This document shows, in pieces, positions 1 to 7,932 of a DNA stretch of 64,000 bases. Made by a program: the position numbers and the translations under genes. This DNA is from Lysinibacillus piscis (GTDB lineage Bacteria > Bacillota > Bacilli > Bacillales_A > Planococcaceae). Positions within the stretch are counted from its first letter, which is position 1, and each line of letters starts with the position of its first letter. The stretch spans positions 1 through 64,000 of the forward strand of contig NZ_BRZA01000003.1 in NCBI RefSeq assembly GCF_026012395.1, read 5' to 3'. Below the pieces are notes generated by a model. The model was not told where the DNA came from. It ran no database searches and worked only from the letters and a program-made list of their open reading frames with translations.

Positions 1-119
1 GTTACTCACCCGTCCGCCGCTAACGTCAAAGGAGCAAGCTCCTTCTTCGTCCGCTCGACTTGCATGTATTAGGCACGCCGCCAGCGTTCGTCCTGAGCCA
101 GGATCAAACTCTCCATAAA
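1..119 (-). rRNA. 16S ribosomal RNA, 5' end only
   Basis: Read on the minus strand this begins with the universal 16S start (GAGAGTTTGATCCTGGCTCAG region at about 113-93) and continues through the V1 hairpin to the conserved GGACGGGTGAGTAAC at the window edge. Only about 119 of some 1550 bases are present. The exact mature 5' end is set by analogy with Bacillus and could be off by a base or two. Confidence 0.97.
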
Positions 120-324
120 AGAGAAATCTGAATAGCTCAAATCTCATTGTTGTATCTGTCGCTTCGCTTTCGATACATAAAAAATTGCTGACGCTATGTT
201 TCACTACGCTTTCGCACAGAAAACATTGCTGGCATCATATTTTGGTATGATGTCCAAAATTGTCTTACTTTATTGATTACGCTTTGTTTGTTCAGTTTTC
301 AAGGTTCATAATGACAACTTCTTT
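120..324 (-). other. rRNA operon leader containing two copies of a dispersed repeat core
   Basis: This is the transcribed spacer between the P2 promoter and 16S. It carries the usual Bacillales pre-16S leader box (CTTGAAAACTGAAC on the minus strand near 291-304). Closer to 16S are two related cores on the plus strand (about 157-178 and 201-225), both of the form CGCTWCGCTTTCG followed by a TACAGAAAA-like tail. That core also occurs in the intergenic repeats at 9600, 16760 and 24862. Confidence 0.7.
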
Positions 325-353
325 ATGATACAATAATCAAATTTCATTGTCAA
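325..353 (-). promoter_or_regulatory. rrn P2 promoter (sigma-A)
   Basis: On the minus strand TTGACA (353-348) and TATCAT (330-325) are separated by 17 bases. The site lies between tRNA-Gly and 16S, so 16S can be transcribed independently of the upstream tRNAs. Tandem promoters are normal for rRNA operons. Confidence 0.8.
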
Positions 354-363
354 CATCTTTTTT

Positions 364-437
364 TGGAGCGGGTGATGAGAATCGAACTCACGACATCAGC
401 TTGGAAGGCTGAGGTTTTACCATTAAACTACACCCGC
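364..437 (-). tRNA. tRNA-Gly (anticodon TCC)
   Basis: The minus strand folds as a standard cloverleaf with acceptor GCGGGTG/CACCCGC, anticodon loop TTCCAAG and T-loop GTTCGATTC. CCA is encoded at 366-364. It is the last tRNA before 16S. Confidence 0.96.
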
Positions 438-452
438 ATTATATTTTTTATA

Positions 453-529
<77 letters not shown>

Positions 530-547
530 ACTATTTATGCTATGAAT

Positions 548-633
<86 letters not shown>

Positions 634-662
634 TTCTTACAACAAAACACTTTTTTTAAAAG

Positions 663-735
663 TGAGCCATGAAGGACTCGAACCTTCGACCCTCTGATTA
701 AAAGTCAGATGCTCTACCAACTGAGCTAATGGCTC
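663..735 (-). tRNA. tRNA-Lys (anticodon TTT)
   Basis: The acceptor is GAGCCAT/ATGGCTC and the anticodon loop CTTTTAA gives TTT. No CCA is encoded (the gene is followed by CTTTT), so CCA must be added after transcription. Confidence 0.96.
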
Positions 736-750
736 ATAAAAAAGAATAAA

Positions 751-825
751 TGGCTGGGGTACTAGGATTCGAACCTAGGCATGACGGAATCAAAATCCGT
801 TGCCTTACCGCTTGGCTATACCCCA
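751..825 (-). tRNA. tRNA-Gln (anticodon TTG)
   Basis: The acceptor TGGGGTA/TACCCCA begins with the U1-A72 pair typical of bacterial tRNA-Gln. The anticodon loop TTTTGAT gives TTG, and CCA is encoded at 753-751. Confidence 0.96.
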
Positions 826-831
826 AAAAAA

Positions 832-907
832 TGGCGGTCCCGACCGGGATCGAACCGGCGATCTCCTGCGTGACAGGCAGGCATGTTAACCGCTACACCA
901 CGGGACC
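832..907 (-). tRNA. tRNA-Asp (anticodon GTC)
   Basis: The acceptor is GGTCCCG/CGGGACC, the anticodon loop CTGTCAC gives GTC and the discriminator is G, as expected for Asp. CCA is encoded at the 3' end. The gene lies 6 bp from tRNA-Gln. Confidence 0.96.
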
Positions 908-931
908 AACACTATTCAATATTTTAAAAAA

Positions 932-1003
932 TGACCCGTACGGGATTCGAACCCGTGTTACCGCCGTGAAAGGGCGGTGTCTTAACCACTTGACCAACGG
1001 GCC
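932..1003 (-). tRNA. tRNA-Glu (anticodon TTC)
   Basis: The acceptor GGCCCGT/ACGGGTC contains one G-U pair, and the anticodon loop CTTTCAC gives TTC. CCA is not encoded. It is separated from tRNA-Asn by a single base. Confidence 0.96.
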
Positions 1004-1004
1004 A

Positions 1005-1081
1005 TGGCTCCGAAGGCAGGACTCGAACCTGCGACAACCTGATTAACAGTCAGGTGCTACTACCAACTGAGCTACTTCGGA
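1005..1081 (-). tRNA. tRNA-Asn (anticodon GTT), first gene of the cluster
   Basis: The acceptor is TCCGAAG/CTTCGGA, the anticodon loop CTGTTAA gives GTT, the discriminator is G and CCA is encoded. It is the promoter-proximal gene, as Asn is in the trnS cluster that follows ydcK (sprT) in B. subtilis. Confidence 0.96.
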
Positions 1082-1122
1082 ATACTCATATAATGTATTG
1101 CTTTGCCTTATCGACTTTTTCT

Positions 1123-1151
1123 ATTATACGGATATATCAAATAAACGTCAA
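1123..1151 (-). promoter_or_regulatory. P1 promoter of the tRNA-rRNA operon (sigma-A)
   Basis: On the minus strand TTGACG (1151-1146) is followed after 17 bases by a perfect TATAAT (1128-1123). Transcription would start near 1116, about 35 bases ahead of tRNA-Asn. It is probably the strongest promoter in the window and should drive all eight tRNAs and, by read-through, 16S. Confidence 0.88.
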
Positions 1152-1541
1152 CACTTTTTATTTCATCAACTTCTTAAGAAAATTTTATCGTTTTCCCTTT
1201 TTTAAATAAATTACCTCTGACTATTAACATCTTCCTTATTCATTAACCTTTATAACATCACATTCTTTATAGATATTTTAAGCTTCTCTAGACTGTAACA
1301 TACCCATTTATAGTCGTATTTTATACATCTGTTATACTTCTTGTTTTCCCAATTGCTTACGTCCTAGTATAATTACCACTAAATTTTTCAAAATGACTTT
1401 TTAGATAAAGTTAACCTCAAACATCACATCTTGTGACAACGGTTTGTTGTTATCGCTCAAAAATCTATTGCGTCTTCTTGCTTCAACAAATACAGCTTAT
1501 ATCGGAAATGTAATGATAACAACACCTATTTTTCTGAGCAA
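1152..1541. other. AT-rich gap between the tRNA promoter and sprT
   Basis: About 390 bp of very AT-rich sequence. I see no open frame with a ribosome binding site, no convincing hairpin and no repeat. The part next to P1 (1152-1210) may act as an UP element. Confidence 0.4.
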
Positions 1542-1994
1542 CTATTCCATTAATTTTAGGCGACCCAAACAGCGACTACAACAATACTTCTCTATATTCA
1601 TTCTAATCTTTCTTATATACATTTGCTGACACTTTGCACATTTATATGTATACATAGTCCGTTTTTTTGTATGGATGGCTTTTAAATTAGAACAAAAACG
1701 TGGGGCATTAACTTTTTTCAAAAGTGCTCGAAAATCTTGGTCACGGTGTTGATACCCTTTTCCTTCTAAATGTAAATGATAATGACACAATTCATGTCGT
1801 ACAATCCCTTCAATTTCGCCTAGTCCATGTAATTCAAGAGCTTTTGGATTAATTTCTATATTATGTGATTGTAAAAGATAACGTCCACCAGTTGAACGTA
1901 ATCTCATGTTAAATGTAGCTTGATGTACAAATGGTTTTTGAAAACTTTCCAGCGATATTTGGCAAACTAACTGCTGCAATTCTTCATTATTCAT
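1542..1994 (-). CDS. sprT: SprT-family zinc metalloprotein
   Basis: SprT-like protein of 150 residues, the usual size for B. subtilis YdcK/SprT. The zinc-metalloprotease signature HELCH is at residues 67-71. A C-terminal zinc ribbon is formed by two CxxC pairs, one near residue 115 and one (CCSRC) near 140. The family is related to eukaryotic Spartan, but the bacterial substrate is not established. The start was placed at the ATG at 1994 because GGAGG lies 8 bases upstream; a longer in-frame reading back to 2108 would run through the tex terminator and lacks a ribosome binding site. It follows tex on the same strand, as in B. subtilis. Confidence 0.9.
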   Translation of the reverse strand: MNNEELQQLVCQISLESFQKPFVHQATFNMRLRSTGGRYLLQSHNIEINPKALELHGLGEIEGIVRHELCHYHLHLEGKGYQHRDQDFRALLKKVNAPRFCSNLKAIHTKKRTMYTYKCAKCQQMYIRKIRMNIEKYCCSRCLGRLKLME

Positions 1995-2065
1995 TATCAT
2001 TTCCTCCAAAACTGTATTCATAATTAATGACACTTGAATTTCTCTAAACTCCTCACACAAACAAT

Positions 2066-2113
2066 AGAAAATAAACGGCTTGAAGTCCCGTCCGTTTACT
2101 GGGCTCAAGCCGT
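2066..2113 (-). terminator. Rho-independent terminator after tex
   Basis: The stem pairs ACGGCTTGA (2113-2105 on the minus strand) with TCAAGCCGT (2083-2075), followed by TTTATTTT. It separates tex from sprT. Confidence 0.75.
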
Positions 2114-2124
2114 AATAATAGTTA

Positions 2125-4296
2125 TTAATTTTCTAGCTGTTGTTTTGGTGGTAGCATTGTTAATGAAACGCGCCCTTTATTTAATTCGATTTGTTCCACC
2201 CATACTGTCACAATATCACCAAGGGCGACAACTTCCAGTGGATGCTTTGGACGTCTTTTTTGTAATTTAGAAATATGAACAAGCCCATCTTGCTTAACAC
2301 CGATATCAACAAAGGCTCCAAAATCGACTACATTACGAACGGTACCTTGTAATTCCATTCCTACTTGTAAATCTTCCATTTTTAACACATCTGTCTTCAA
2401 TAAAGGCTGTGGAAAAGCATCACGTGGGTCACGGCTTGGCTTCATTAATGTGTCTACAATATCTTTAGCTGTCACAGCACCAATATTCAACTGCTCACTT
2501 AACTGCTCCACATGTAATGCTGCAATTGCCTCTTCCGCCTGTTGTGTACCAATTTCTTTTTTATCGATTTGTGCCACTGTCAATATTTGCTCTGCGACTG
2601 TATAGCTTTCTGGATGAATCCCTGTAGCATCAAATGGATTTTTAGCTCCTGGTATACGCAAGAACCCAATAGCTTGCTCATATGTTTTCGCACCAAGTCT
2701 TGGAATTTTCTTCAGCTGTGCACGTGTTGTAAATGGCCCATTTTCTTCACGCATTTTAACAATATTCTCTGCTACGGTTTTTGATAAACCAGAAACATAC
2801 TGTAATAATGATGCAGATGCTGTATTCACATCTACTCCTACTTGGTTTACAGCCGTTTCTACAATGAATGTTAATGATTCTGTCAGTTTCTTTTGTGACA
2901 CATCATGTTGATATTGACCAACCCCTACCGCTTTTGGCTCAATTTTCACCAACTCTGACAACGGATCCTGTAAACGACGTGCAATAGAGACTGCACTACG
3001 CTGCTCTACCTGCAAATCTGGAAATTCTGCACGAGCAACATCAGATGCTGAATACACAGATGCCCCAGCCTCATTGACAATCACGTATGCAGCCTCTGTT
3101 TGAAGCTCACTTAACACATCTGCAATGAATTGCTCAGTTTCACGTGAGGCTGTACCATTACCAATTGCAATAATACTAATTGGATATTTAGCTAAAATAG
3201 CTGTTACAACTGCTTTCGATTTTGCTACATCTGGCTTTGGTGGATGTGGATAAATCGCAGTGACTTCTAACATCTTCCCTGTTTCATCCACAACTGCTAA
3301 CTTACAACCTGTACGATAAGCGGGATCAACCCCTAATACATATTTACCCTTCATCGGTGGCTGTAATAAGAGATTGCGTAAGTTTTCAGAGAAAATGTGA
3401 ATCGCTTGTGCTTCCGCTTTTTCTGTTAATTCATTACGTAACTCTCGTTCAATCGATGGTTGGATTAAACGTTTATATGAATCTTCAATCGCCATTTTCA
3501 CTTCCGCAATGGCTGGTGATGAACCAGTCGCAGGAATCCATTCCTTCCACATAATTTGCAGTACACGATCAATTGAAACTTGAATCGCTACCTTTAGAAT
3601 CTCTTCTTTTTCTCCACGATTAATGGCTAATGTGCGATGAGGAACGATACGTTGCACTGGTTCCTCATAGTCATAATACATTTCAAAGACATGCTTTTCA
3701 TCCAACTCAGCATTTTTTACCGATGTGACTAGTAAACCATCTTTCCATGAATAGGCACGAATTTTCTCACGAATGGTCGCATCATCTGCAAAACGCTCCG
3801 CTAAAATATCTCGTGCACCCGCTAATGCTTCCTCAACATCAGTTACTTTTTCACCATCTACAAAACGCTCGGCAACTTGTTGTAATCCATCTACCGGAAA
3901 TTCTAGTAATAGCTCAGTGAGTGGCTCCAATCCTTTTTCTTTCGCAATCGTTGCTTTTGTACGACGTTTTTGTTTATATGGGCGATATAAATCCTCTACT
4001 CGTTGTAACACTGTTGCCGCTTGAATAGCTTTTTCTAGCTCTGGTGTCAGCTTTTCTTGCTCTTGAATAAGACGAATTACCTCTTCTTTTCGTTGCTCAA
4101 GCTGTTGCAAGTAATGATAACGATCCTCTACTGCTTTAATCTGTACCTCATCAAGAGAACCCGTCATTTCTTTACGATAACGTGCAATAAACGGCACCGT
4201 ATTACCTTCTTCTAATAATTGAATAACGGCTTGTACTTGATTTGCTTTAACCGCTACATCTGTTGCGATTAACTGTAGCATTTGTTTCTGTTCCAC
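2125..4296 (-). CDS. tex: Tex-family RNA-binding transcription accessory protein
   Basis: 723 residues, typical for Tex (YdcI in B. subtilis). The order of domains is the helical Tex N-terminal region (about 1-200), a YqgF/RNase H-like fold around 320-450 (GVDPAYRTGCKLAVVD), helix-hairpin-helix repeats around 490-570 (NTASASLLQYVSGLS) and a C-terminal S1 RNA-binding domain around 648-717 (VVDFGAFVDIG). Tex proteins bind single-stranded nucleic acid and interact with transcribing polymerase; the exact role in Bacillales is unsettled. The start is GTG at 4296; the ATG triplets just upstream are in another frame. The ribosome binding site (AAAAGG) is only moderate. A terminator separates it from sigB. 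Confidence 0.93.
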   Translation of the reverse strand: MEQKQMLQLIATDVAVKANQVQAVIQLLEEGNTVPFIARYRKEMTGSLDEVQIKAVEDRYHYLQQLEQRKEEVIRLIQEQEKLTPELEKAIQAATVLQRVEDLYRPYKQKRRTKATIAKEKGLEPLTELLLEFPVDGLQQVAERFVDGEKVTDVEEALAGARDILAERFADDATIREKIRAYSWKDGLLVTSVKNAELDEKHVFEMYYDYEEPVQRIVPHRTLAINRGEKEEILKVAIQVSIDRVLQIMWKEWIPATGSSPAIAEVKMAIEDSYKRLIQPSIERELRNELTEKAEAQAIHIFSENLRNLLLQPPMKGKYVLGVDPAYRTGCKLAVVDETGKMLEVTAIYPHPPKPDVAKSKAVVTAILAKYPISIIAIGNGTASRETEQFIADVLSELQTEAAYVIVNEAGASVYSASDVARAEFPDLQVEQRSAVSIARRLQDPLSELVKIEPKAVGVGQYQHDVSQKKLTESLTFIVETAVNQVGVDVNTASASLLQYVSGLSKTVAENIVKMREENGPFTTRAQLKKIPRLGAKTYEQAIGFLRIPGAKNPFDATGIHPESYTVAEQILTVAQIDKKEIGTQQAEEAIAALHVEQLSEQLNIGAVTAKDIVDTLMKPSRDPRDAFPQPLLKTDVLKMEDLQVGMELQGTVRNVVDFGAFVDIGVKQDGLVHISKLQKRRPKHPLEVVALGDIVTVWVEQIELNKGRVSLTMLPPKQQLEN

Positions 4297-4325
4297 ATCA
4301 TCACTACCTTTTTCTTTTCATTCTA

Positions 4326-4362
4326 CAAAAAAATAGCCTATTCTGAAAAGCGAATAGACTAT
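4326..4362 (-). terminator. Terminator of the sigB operon
   Basis: On the minus strand ATAGTCTATTC pairs with GAATAGGCTAT around an 8-base loop and is followed by seven T. It ends the rsbT-sigB transcript ahead of tex. Confidence 0.85.
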
Positions 4363-4389
4363 CAATCATTATATGAGGCATTTTTCTGT

Positions 4390-5172
4390 TCACAACGACA
4401 CACTATCACTAGCCAAAACCGCTTCCTGTAGTTTTTTGATAGCTATACGTTGAATACGAGAAACATGCATTTGGGAGATACCCAAAAGCTCCCCCACCTC
4501 TTTTTGTGTTAACTGCTCTAAATATGTAAGTTGAATAACACGCTTTTCCCTCTCATCAAGTACTGCCATTGCTTCTGAAACAACCATTCTTCGATTTGTC
4601 ATTTCGTAGCCATCATCTTCTTTTCCTACAAGGTCAAAAAGTGTCACTGCGCTTTCTGAATCAGCATCTACTAACCGATCCATTGAAACAGCCTGATAAC
4701 TCCGCCCAATCTCCATCGTCTCTAAAACATCTTCTTCACTCACCTGCAAACGACTAGCAATTTCCTCAATCGTTGGTGAACGCTGAAGCTCGTTGGTCAA
4801 TTTTTCCACAGTCACTTTAATACGCGGCCCTAGCTCTTTTATACGTCTTGGCACATAGACATCCCATGTTTTATCACGTAAAAAACGTTTAATCTCTCCA
4901 ATAATCGTTGGTACAGCATATGCCTCAAAATTTCGCCCAATGGTTGGGTCAAAGCGTCTGATTGCTGATAACAACCCAACCATACCTACTTGAATTAGGT
5001 CATCCTCTTGTATTCGATGGTTCTTATATTTATAAGCAACCGATTCTACTAAATATCGATAGTGTATGACTAAGTTAGTTTGTGCCTCTTCATCGTTCTT
5101 TGTTTGATATAACTCAATCCACTTTAGTACGTCTGCATTGGCATGGGCTTTAGATTGGGATTCTTTCGACAT
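4390..5172 (-). CDS. sigB: RNA polymerase sigma-B, general stress sigma factor
   Basis: 260 residues, with sigma-70 region 2 (LIQVGMVGLLSAIRRFDP, and the SigB-typical GEIKRFLRDKTWDVYVPRR), region 3 and a C-terminal region 4 helix-turn-helix (QKEVGELLGISQMHVSRIQR). It directs polymerase to general-stress promoters and is held inactive by RsbW. The start chosen is ATG 5172, with GGTGG upstream, so it overlaps rsbW by 23 bases as in B. subtilis; a longer frame to 5199 has no ribosome binding site. It is the last gene of the module. There is no rsbX after it: a terminator and tex follow. Confidence 0.95.
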   Translation of the reverse strand: MSKESQSKAHANADVLKWIELYQTKNDEEAQTNLVIHYRYLVESVAYKYKNHRIQEDDLIQVGMVGLLSAIRRFDPTIGRNFEAYAVPTIIGEIKRFLRDKTWDVYVPRRIKELGPRIKVTVEKLTNELQRSPTIEEIASRLQVSEEDVLETMEIGRSYQAVSMDRLVDADSESAVTLFDLVGKEDDGYEMTNRRMVVSEAMAVLDEREKRVIQLTYLEQLTQKEVGELLGISQMHVSRIQRIAIKKLQEAVLASDSVSL

Positions 5173-5620
5173 TCTCTTCCACCTGCTCTCGAGCAACATA
5201 CTTTGTCATGAATACTGTCACACCACCATCATTCGTAATCATCACCTCATCCATTAAGGTTTCCATTAAATACAAGCCTAATCCACCCTCACGTAACCCT
5301 GCCATTGTCTCTCCCGGTTGATATGGTCCGATTTTGGATTTGATTTCTTCAAAGTTAAAGCTATTTCCATAATCTGCAACCATCATTTCAAGTTTATTAG
5401 GATATAGCGCACAACCGATGACGATTTCGCCCTCCTCATCATCCTGATAGGCGTGATGAACAACATTTGTGACAGCCTCACTCGCTGCTATTTTTAAATC
5501 TTCAATATCATCATAGGCAAATCCAACTCGATTCGCTAACCCTGATACCGTCAAACGAATCACACTGACAAATTGCGGCTTTGCAGGAACTCTTATTTCA
5601 ATATAATCAAATTCCTTCAT
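5150..5620 (-). CDS. rsbW: RsbW, anti-sigma-B factor and serine kinase
   Basis: 156 residues of the GHKL (HATPase_c) anti-sigma fold. The N box is seen as KIAASEAVTNVVHHAY (about residues 43-58) and the G1/G2 region as DYGNSF and GGLGLYLMETLMD. RsbW binds SigB and blocks it; when its ATP charge falls or RsbV is dephosphorylated it switches partner. It also phosphorylates RsbV. The start ATG shares one base with the rsbV stop (TAATG), so translation is probably coupled. Confidence 0.95.
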   Translation of the reverse strand: MKEFDYIEIRVPAKPQFVSVIRLTVSGLANRVGFAYDDIEDLKIAASEAVTNVVHHAYQDDEEGEIVIGCALYPNKLEMMVADYGNSFNFEEIKSKIGPYQPGETMAGLREGGLGLYLMETLMDEVMITNDGGVTVFMTKYVAREQVEENVERIPI

Positions 5621-5952
5621 TAGTTTATTTCCACCTCTTTATCCGTTTCGATATCCATTAAATCACTTAATCCAGTAATTTCAAATAATCGCCGCAAACG
5701 AATGGATAGACCAACGAGTTTTACTTGACCAGCTTCACGTAAGGCTCTCTTATAAAAGGCTACGAAAATACCTAAACCTGTACTATCCATATAATGGACT
5801 TTGGATAAATCGAGCACAATGTCTCTGTTTTCATTGAATTTTATATTTTCAAGCTCGTCACGTAATTTTGGAGCTGTAAACGTATCGATTTCTCCTTCAA
5901 TAAAACCATATAATTGCTGATTTTGTTCTTTAAAATATACGATGATGTCCAT
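5620..5952 (-). CDS. rsbV: RsbV, anti-anti-sigma-B factor
   Basis: 110 residues, a single STAS domain. The phosphorylatable serine lies in MDSTGLG (Ser57), matching Ser56 of B. subtilis RsbV. Unphosphorylated RsbV captures RsbW and frees SigB. A sigma-B promoter lies between rsbU and rsbV, so rsbV, rsbW and sigB can be induced by SigB itself while rsbT and rsbU are not. Confidence 0.95.
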   Translation of the reverse strand: MDIIVYFKEQNQQLYGFIEGEIDTFTAPKLRDELENIKFNENRDIVLDLSKVHYMDSTGLGIFVAFYKRALREAGQVKLVGLSIRLRRLFEITGLSDLMDIETDKEVEIN

Positions 5953-5989
5953 ATGACTACCTCCAACAGATTTGTTAGACAGTATTTTA

Positions 5990-6015
5990 TTTCCCTTAAT
6001 AGTTGGTAAATAAAC
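5990..6015 (-). promoter_or_regulatory. Sigma-B promoter of rsbV-rsbW-sigB (autoinduction)
   Basis: On the minus strand GTTTAT (6015-6010) and GGGAAA (5995-5990) are 14 bases apart, matching the known sigma-B consensus GTTTWW-N12-15-GGGWAW. It sits in the same place as the B. subtilis autoregulatory promoter, just before rsbV (start 5952). Confidence 0.85.
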
Positions 6016-6023
6016 ACATGCTT

Positions 6024-7019
6024 TTATTTTTTTATAATCACTACCGTAAAGTCATCAGAAAGTTTAAAATCCTGCATTTGCTCTATTTGCTCATAAAGCA
6101 ATGTACATAGTTGTTGTGCTGATAAAAATTTATTTTTTTCGATAATGGTTGTAATCAGGTCCCTTGCGTTGAAATCATCATGGAATCGGAATTCCGTTAC
6201 CCCATCTGTCATAATGATAATGATGTCATTTTCCTCGATCGTCACTTCATTAAAAGCATATTTTGTATCTGGCAATACCCCTAATAGCAAGCCTTTCGCT
6301 TCCAATGTGGAAAATTGATTGTTCTTTGCGCTATAGTGCAGTGCAGGTTCATGTCCAGCAGAAGCGTAAGAAAATGTACTTTTTTGTATATCAAAATAGC
6401 CATAAAACATCGAAACAAACATACTATCATCTACACTTTTTTCAATCACTCGGTTAATAATTTCTAAAACATAGGGCGGCTCTTTATATGTATATTCTAA
6501 TGTTTCCAAACCATACTTCACCATTGACATACAGAGTGCAGCTGGCACACCTTTACCAATGACATCCGTTACCGCTACACATACATACTTCTTATCCTCA
6601 GCTAAAAAATGGACGTAATCACCGTTCATTTTTCGAATAGGGATAGATACCATTCCGATATCCACATTCGCTAATTGAGGTACAATCGTTTTTAATAATG
6701 TTTTTTGAATATCTGCAGCAATTTTCATTTCCATATCATATTCAGCCTGTTTTTGTAGTAGGCTTTGATGTGCTCTATGGGTCATCCCATATTGCACCAT
6801 CACTTCAATAAGAAAATCATAGGCATGTTGCTCCTCGTTACTGGTCTGTGGCAATATTTCCTTCATTACATTTTTATGAATGCCTACAACATCCTCAGGT
6901 GCCACATTTTTTTGGATTAATTGTCGTGTGAAATTTTGCGCAATGTATAAATTTTTCTCACTTTGGTACGTGATGTAATCCATTAGCATTTTTTTATATT
7001 GTGTCTCTAGTTGTTTCAT
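6024..7019 (-). CDS. rsbU: RsbU, PP2C phosphatase activating RsbV
   Basis: 331 residues. Residues 1-85 form the N-terminal helical domain that RsbT binds. The SpoIIE/PP2C phosphatase domain follows, with metal-binding acidic motifs NGDYVHF, VTDVIGKGVPAALCMSMV, SAGHEPAL and IIIMTDGVTEFR. RsbU removes the phosphate from RsbV during environmental stress. The ATG at 7019 was chosen because AGGAGG lies 8 bases upstream; the upstream GTG at 7028 overlaps the ribosome binding site. It lies 12 bp after rsbT. Confidence 0.94.
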   Translation of the reverse strand: MKQLETQYKKMLMDYITYQSEKNLYIAQNFTRQLIQKNVAPEDVVGIHKNVMKEILPQTSNEEQHAYDFLIEVMVQYGMTHRAHQSLLQKQAEYDMEMKIAADIQKTLLKTIVPQLANVDIGMVSIPIRKMNGDYVHFLAEDKKYVCVAVTDVIGKGVPAALCMSMVKYGLETLEYTYKEPPYVLEIINRVIEKSVDDSMFVSMFYGYFDIQKSTFSYASAGHEPALHYSAKNNQFSTLEAKGLLLGVLPDTKYAFNEVTIEENDIIIIMTDGVTEFRFHDDFNARDLITTIIEKNKFLSAQQLCTLLYEQIEQMQDFKLSDDFTVVIIKK

Positions 7020-7031
7020 TCCTGTCACCTC

Positions 7032-7433
7032 CTACCGTAGCCATTTCTCTGTTTTGATGGTCGTGCCTTCTCCAACGTTTGATTGTATCACCATGCTATC
7101 CATCAACCGGTTAACTCCTGGTATTCCTGCGCCAAGCCCACCCGAAGTCGAATAACCATCTTGCATGACCTTGCGTACATCTTGAATCCCCGGGCCTTTA
7201 TCGACAGCTGTAATGATAATTCTTTTTTCACCTTCCGTCTCTATACGTTCAATTTCAATAGTGCCGACTTCTGCATATAAATAAATATTTCGTGCCAATT
7301 CACTAATTGCTGTTGTGATGCGTGCCTGATCCACTGTATTAAAGCCAAGCATCTTTGCCTCTTGTCGTCCTATTTGCCTTGCCTCTACAATATCCCACTC
7401 CGTCATGATTTCAACTGAAGTTTTAAACATCAC
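7032..7433 (-). CDS. rsbT: RsbT, switch protein/serine kinase of the stress module
   Basis: 133 residues of the GHKL family, the same length as B. subtilis RsbT. Conserved stretches are ITTAISELARNIYLYA (N box), DKGPGIQD (G1) and STSGGLGAGIPGVNRLMD (G2). In Bacillus RsbT is stored in the stressosome by RsbR and RsbS, phosphorylates them on stress and then activates RsbU. Here rsbT is the first gene of the module and neither rsbR nor rsbS precedes it. The start is GTG 7433 (GGAGG, spacing 7); ATG 7430 (spacing 10) is equally possible. Confidence 0.93.
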   Translation of the reverse strand: MMFKTSVEIMTEWDIVEARQIGRQEAKMLGFNTVDQARITTAISELARNIYLYAEVGTIEIERIETEGEKRIIITAVDKGPGIQDVRKVMQDGYSTSGGLGAGIPGVNRLMDSMVIQSNVGEGTTIKTEKWLR

Positions 7434-7523
7434 TGCTATCCCTCCAATTTATAGTGCCTATGTTATTCCTACTTTACCATAGAATCTAGTCGACAGATTA
7501 TTTAATCAATTAATTATGCTCAA

Positions 7524-7560
7524 ATGAAAAACACCGAAATGACGAATCATCTCGGTGTTT
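7524..7560 (-). terminator. Terminator after ndoA
   Basis: On the minus strand AAACACCGAGATGA pairs with TCATTTCGGTGTTT and is followed by TTTTTC. It isolates the toxin gene from the sig-B module, so rsbT must have its own promoter in the 90 bp between; I could not identify that promoter with confidence. Confidence 0.85.
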
Positions 7561-7577
7561 ACCCATACATATGTATA

Positions 7578-7928
7578 TCAAAATTTTACAAGTCCCAAAC
7601 TTATCATTAAGGCGCCATCTACTTTTTCCATCACAGCATGATCTAATTGTGTAATGCGATCCGTTAGTCTTGATTTATCAATCGTTCGCACTTGTTCAAG
7701 CAAAATTACCGAGTCACGCTCAAAGCCGTACTTCTCTGCATTGATTTCTACGTGTGTTGGTAATTTTGCTTTTTGAATTTGTGCTGTGATCGCTGCAATA
7801 ATGACAGTCGGGCTAAATCGATTGCCAATATCATTTTGGATAATCAACACTGGTCGGGTTCCTCCTTGCTCAGACCCTACGACTGGTGATAAATCCGCAA
7901 AAAAAACGTCACCACGTTTTACATTCAA
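7578..7928 (-). CDS. ndoA: EndoA/MazF-type mRNA interferase toxin
   Basis: 116 residues, nearly identical in my recall to B. subtilis NdoA (PemK/MazF family). The N-terminal motif [20 protein letters not shown] holds the active-site arginine, and RPVLIIQND holds further core residues. The enzyme cleaves single-stranded mRNA (UACAU in B. subtilis) and is blocked by the antitoxin encoded just upstream. The start is TTG at 7928: GGGGG lies 7 bases upstream and the resulting protein has the family's exact length, whereas the ATG-initiated longer frame from 8003 lies inside the antitoxin gene. The TTG begins 4 bases after the antitoxin stop. Confidence 0.93.
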   Translation of the reverse strand: MNVKRGDVFFADLSPVVGSEQGGTRPVLIIQNDIGNRFSPTVIIAAITAQIQKAKLPTHVEINAEKYGFERDSVILLEQVRTIDKSRLTDRITQLDHAVMEKVDGALMISLGLVKF

Positions 7929-7932
7929 AGTG

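Noticed and set aside
750-1046. Open frame of 98 codons on the plus strand
   Set aside because: It is the antisense reading of tRNA genes Gln, Asp, Glu and Asn; the phrases GFEPR and GIEPA are the usual artefact of the T-loop sequence.
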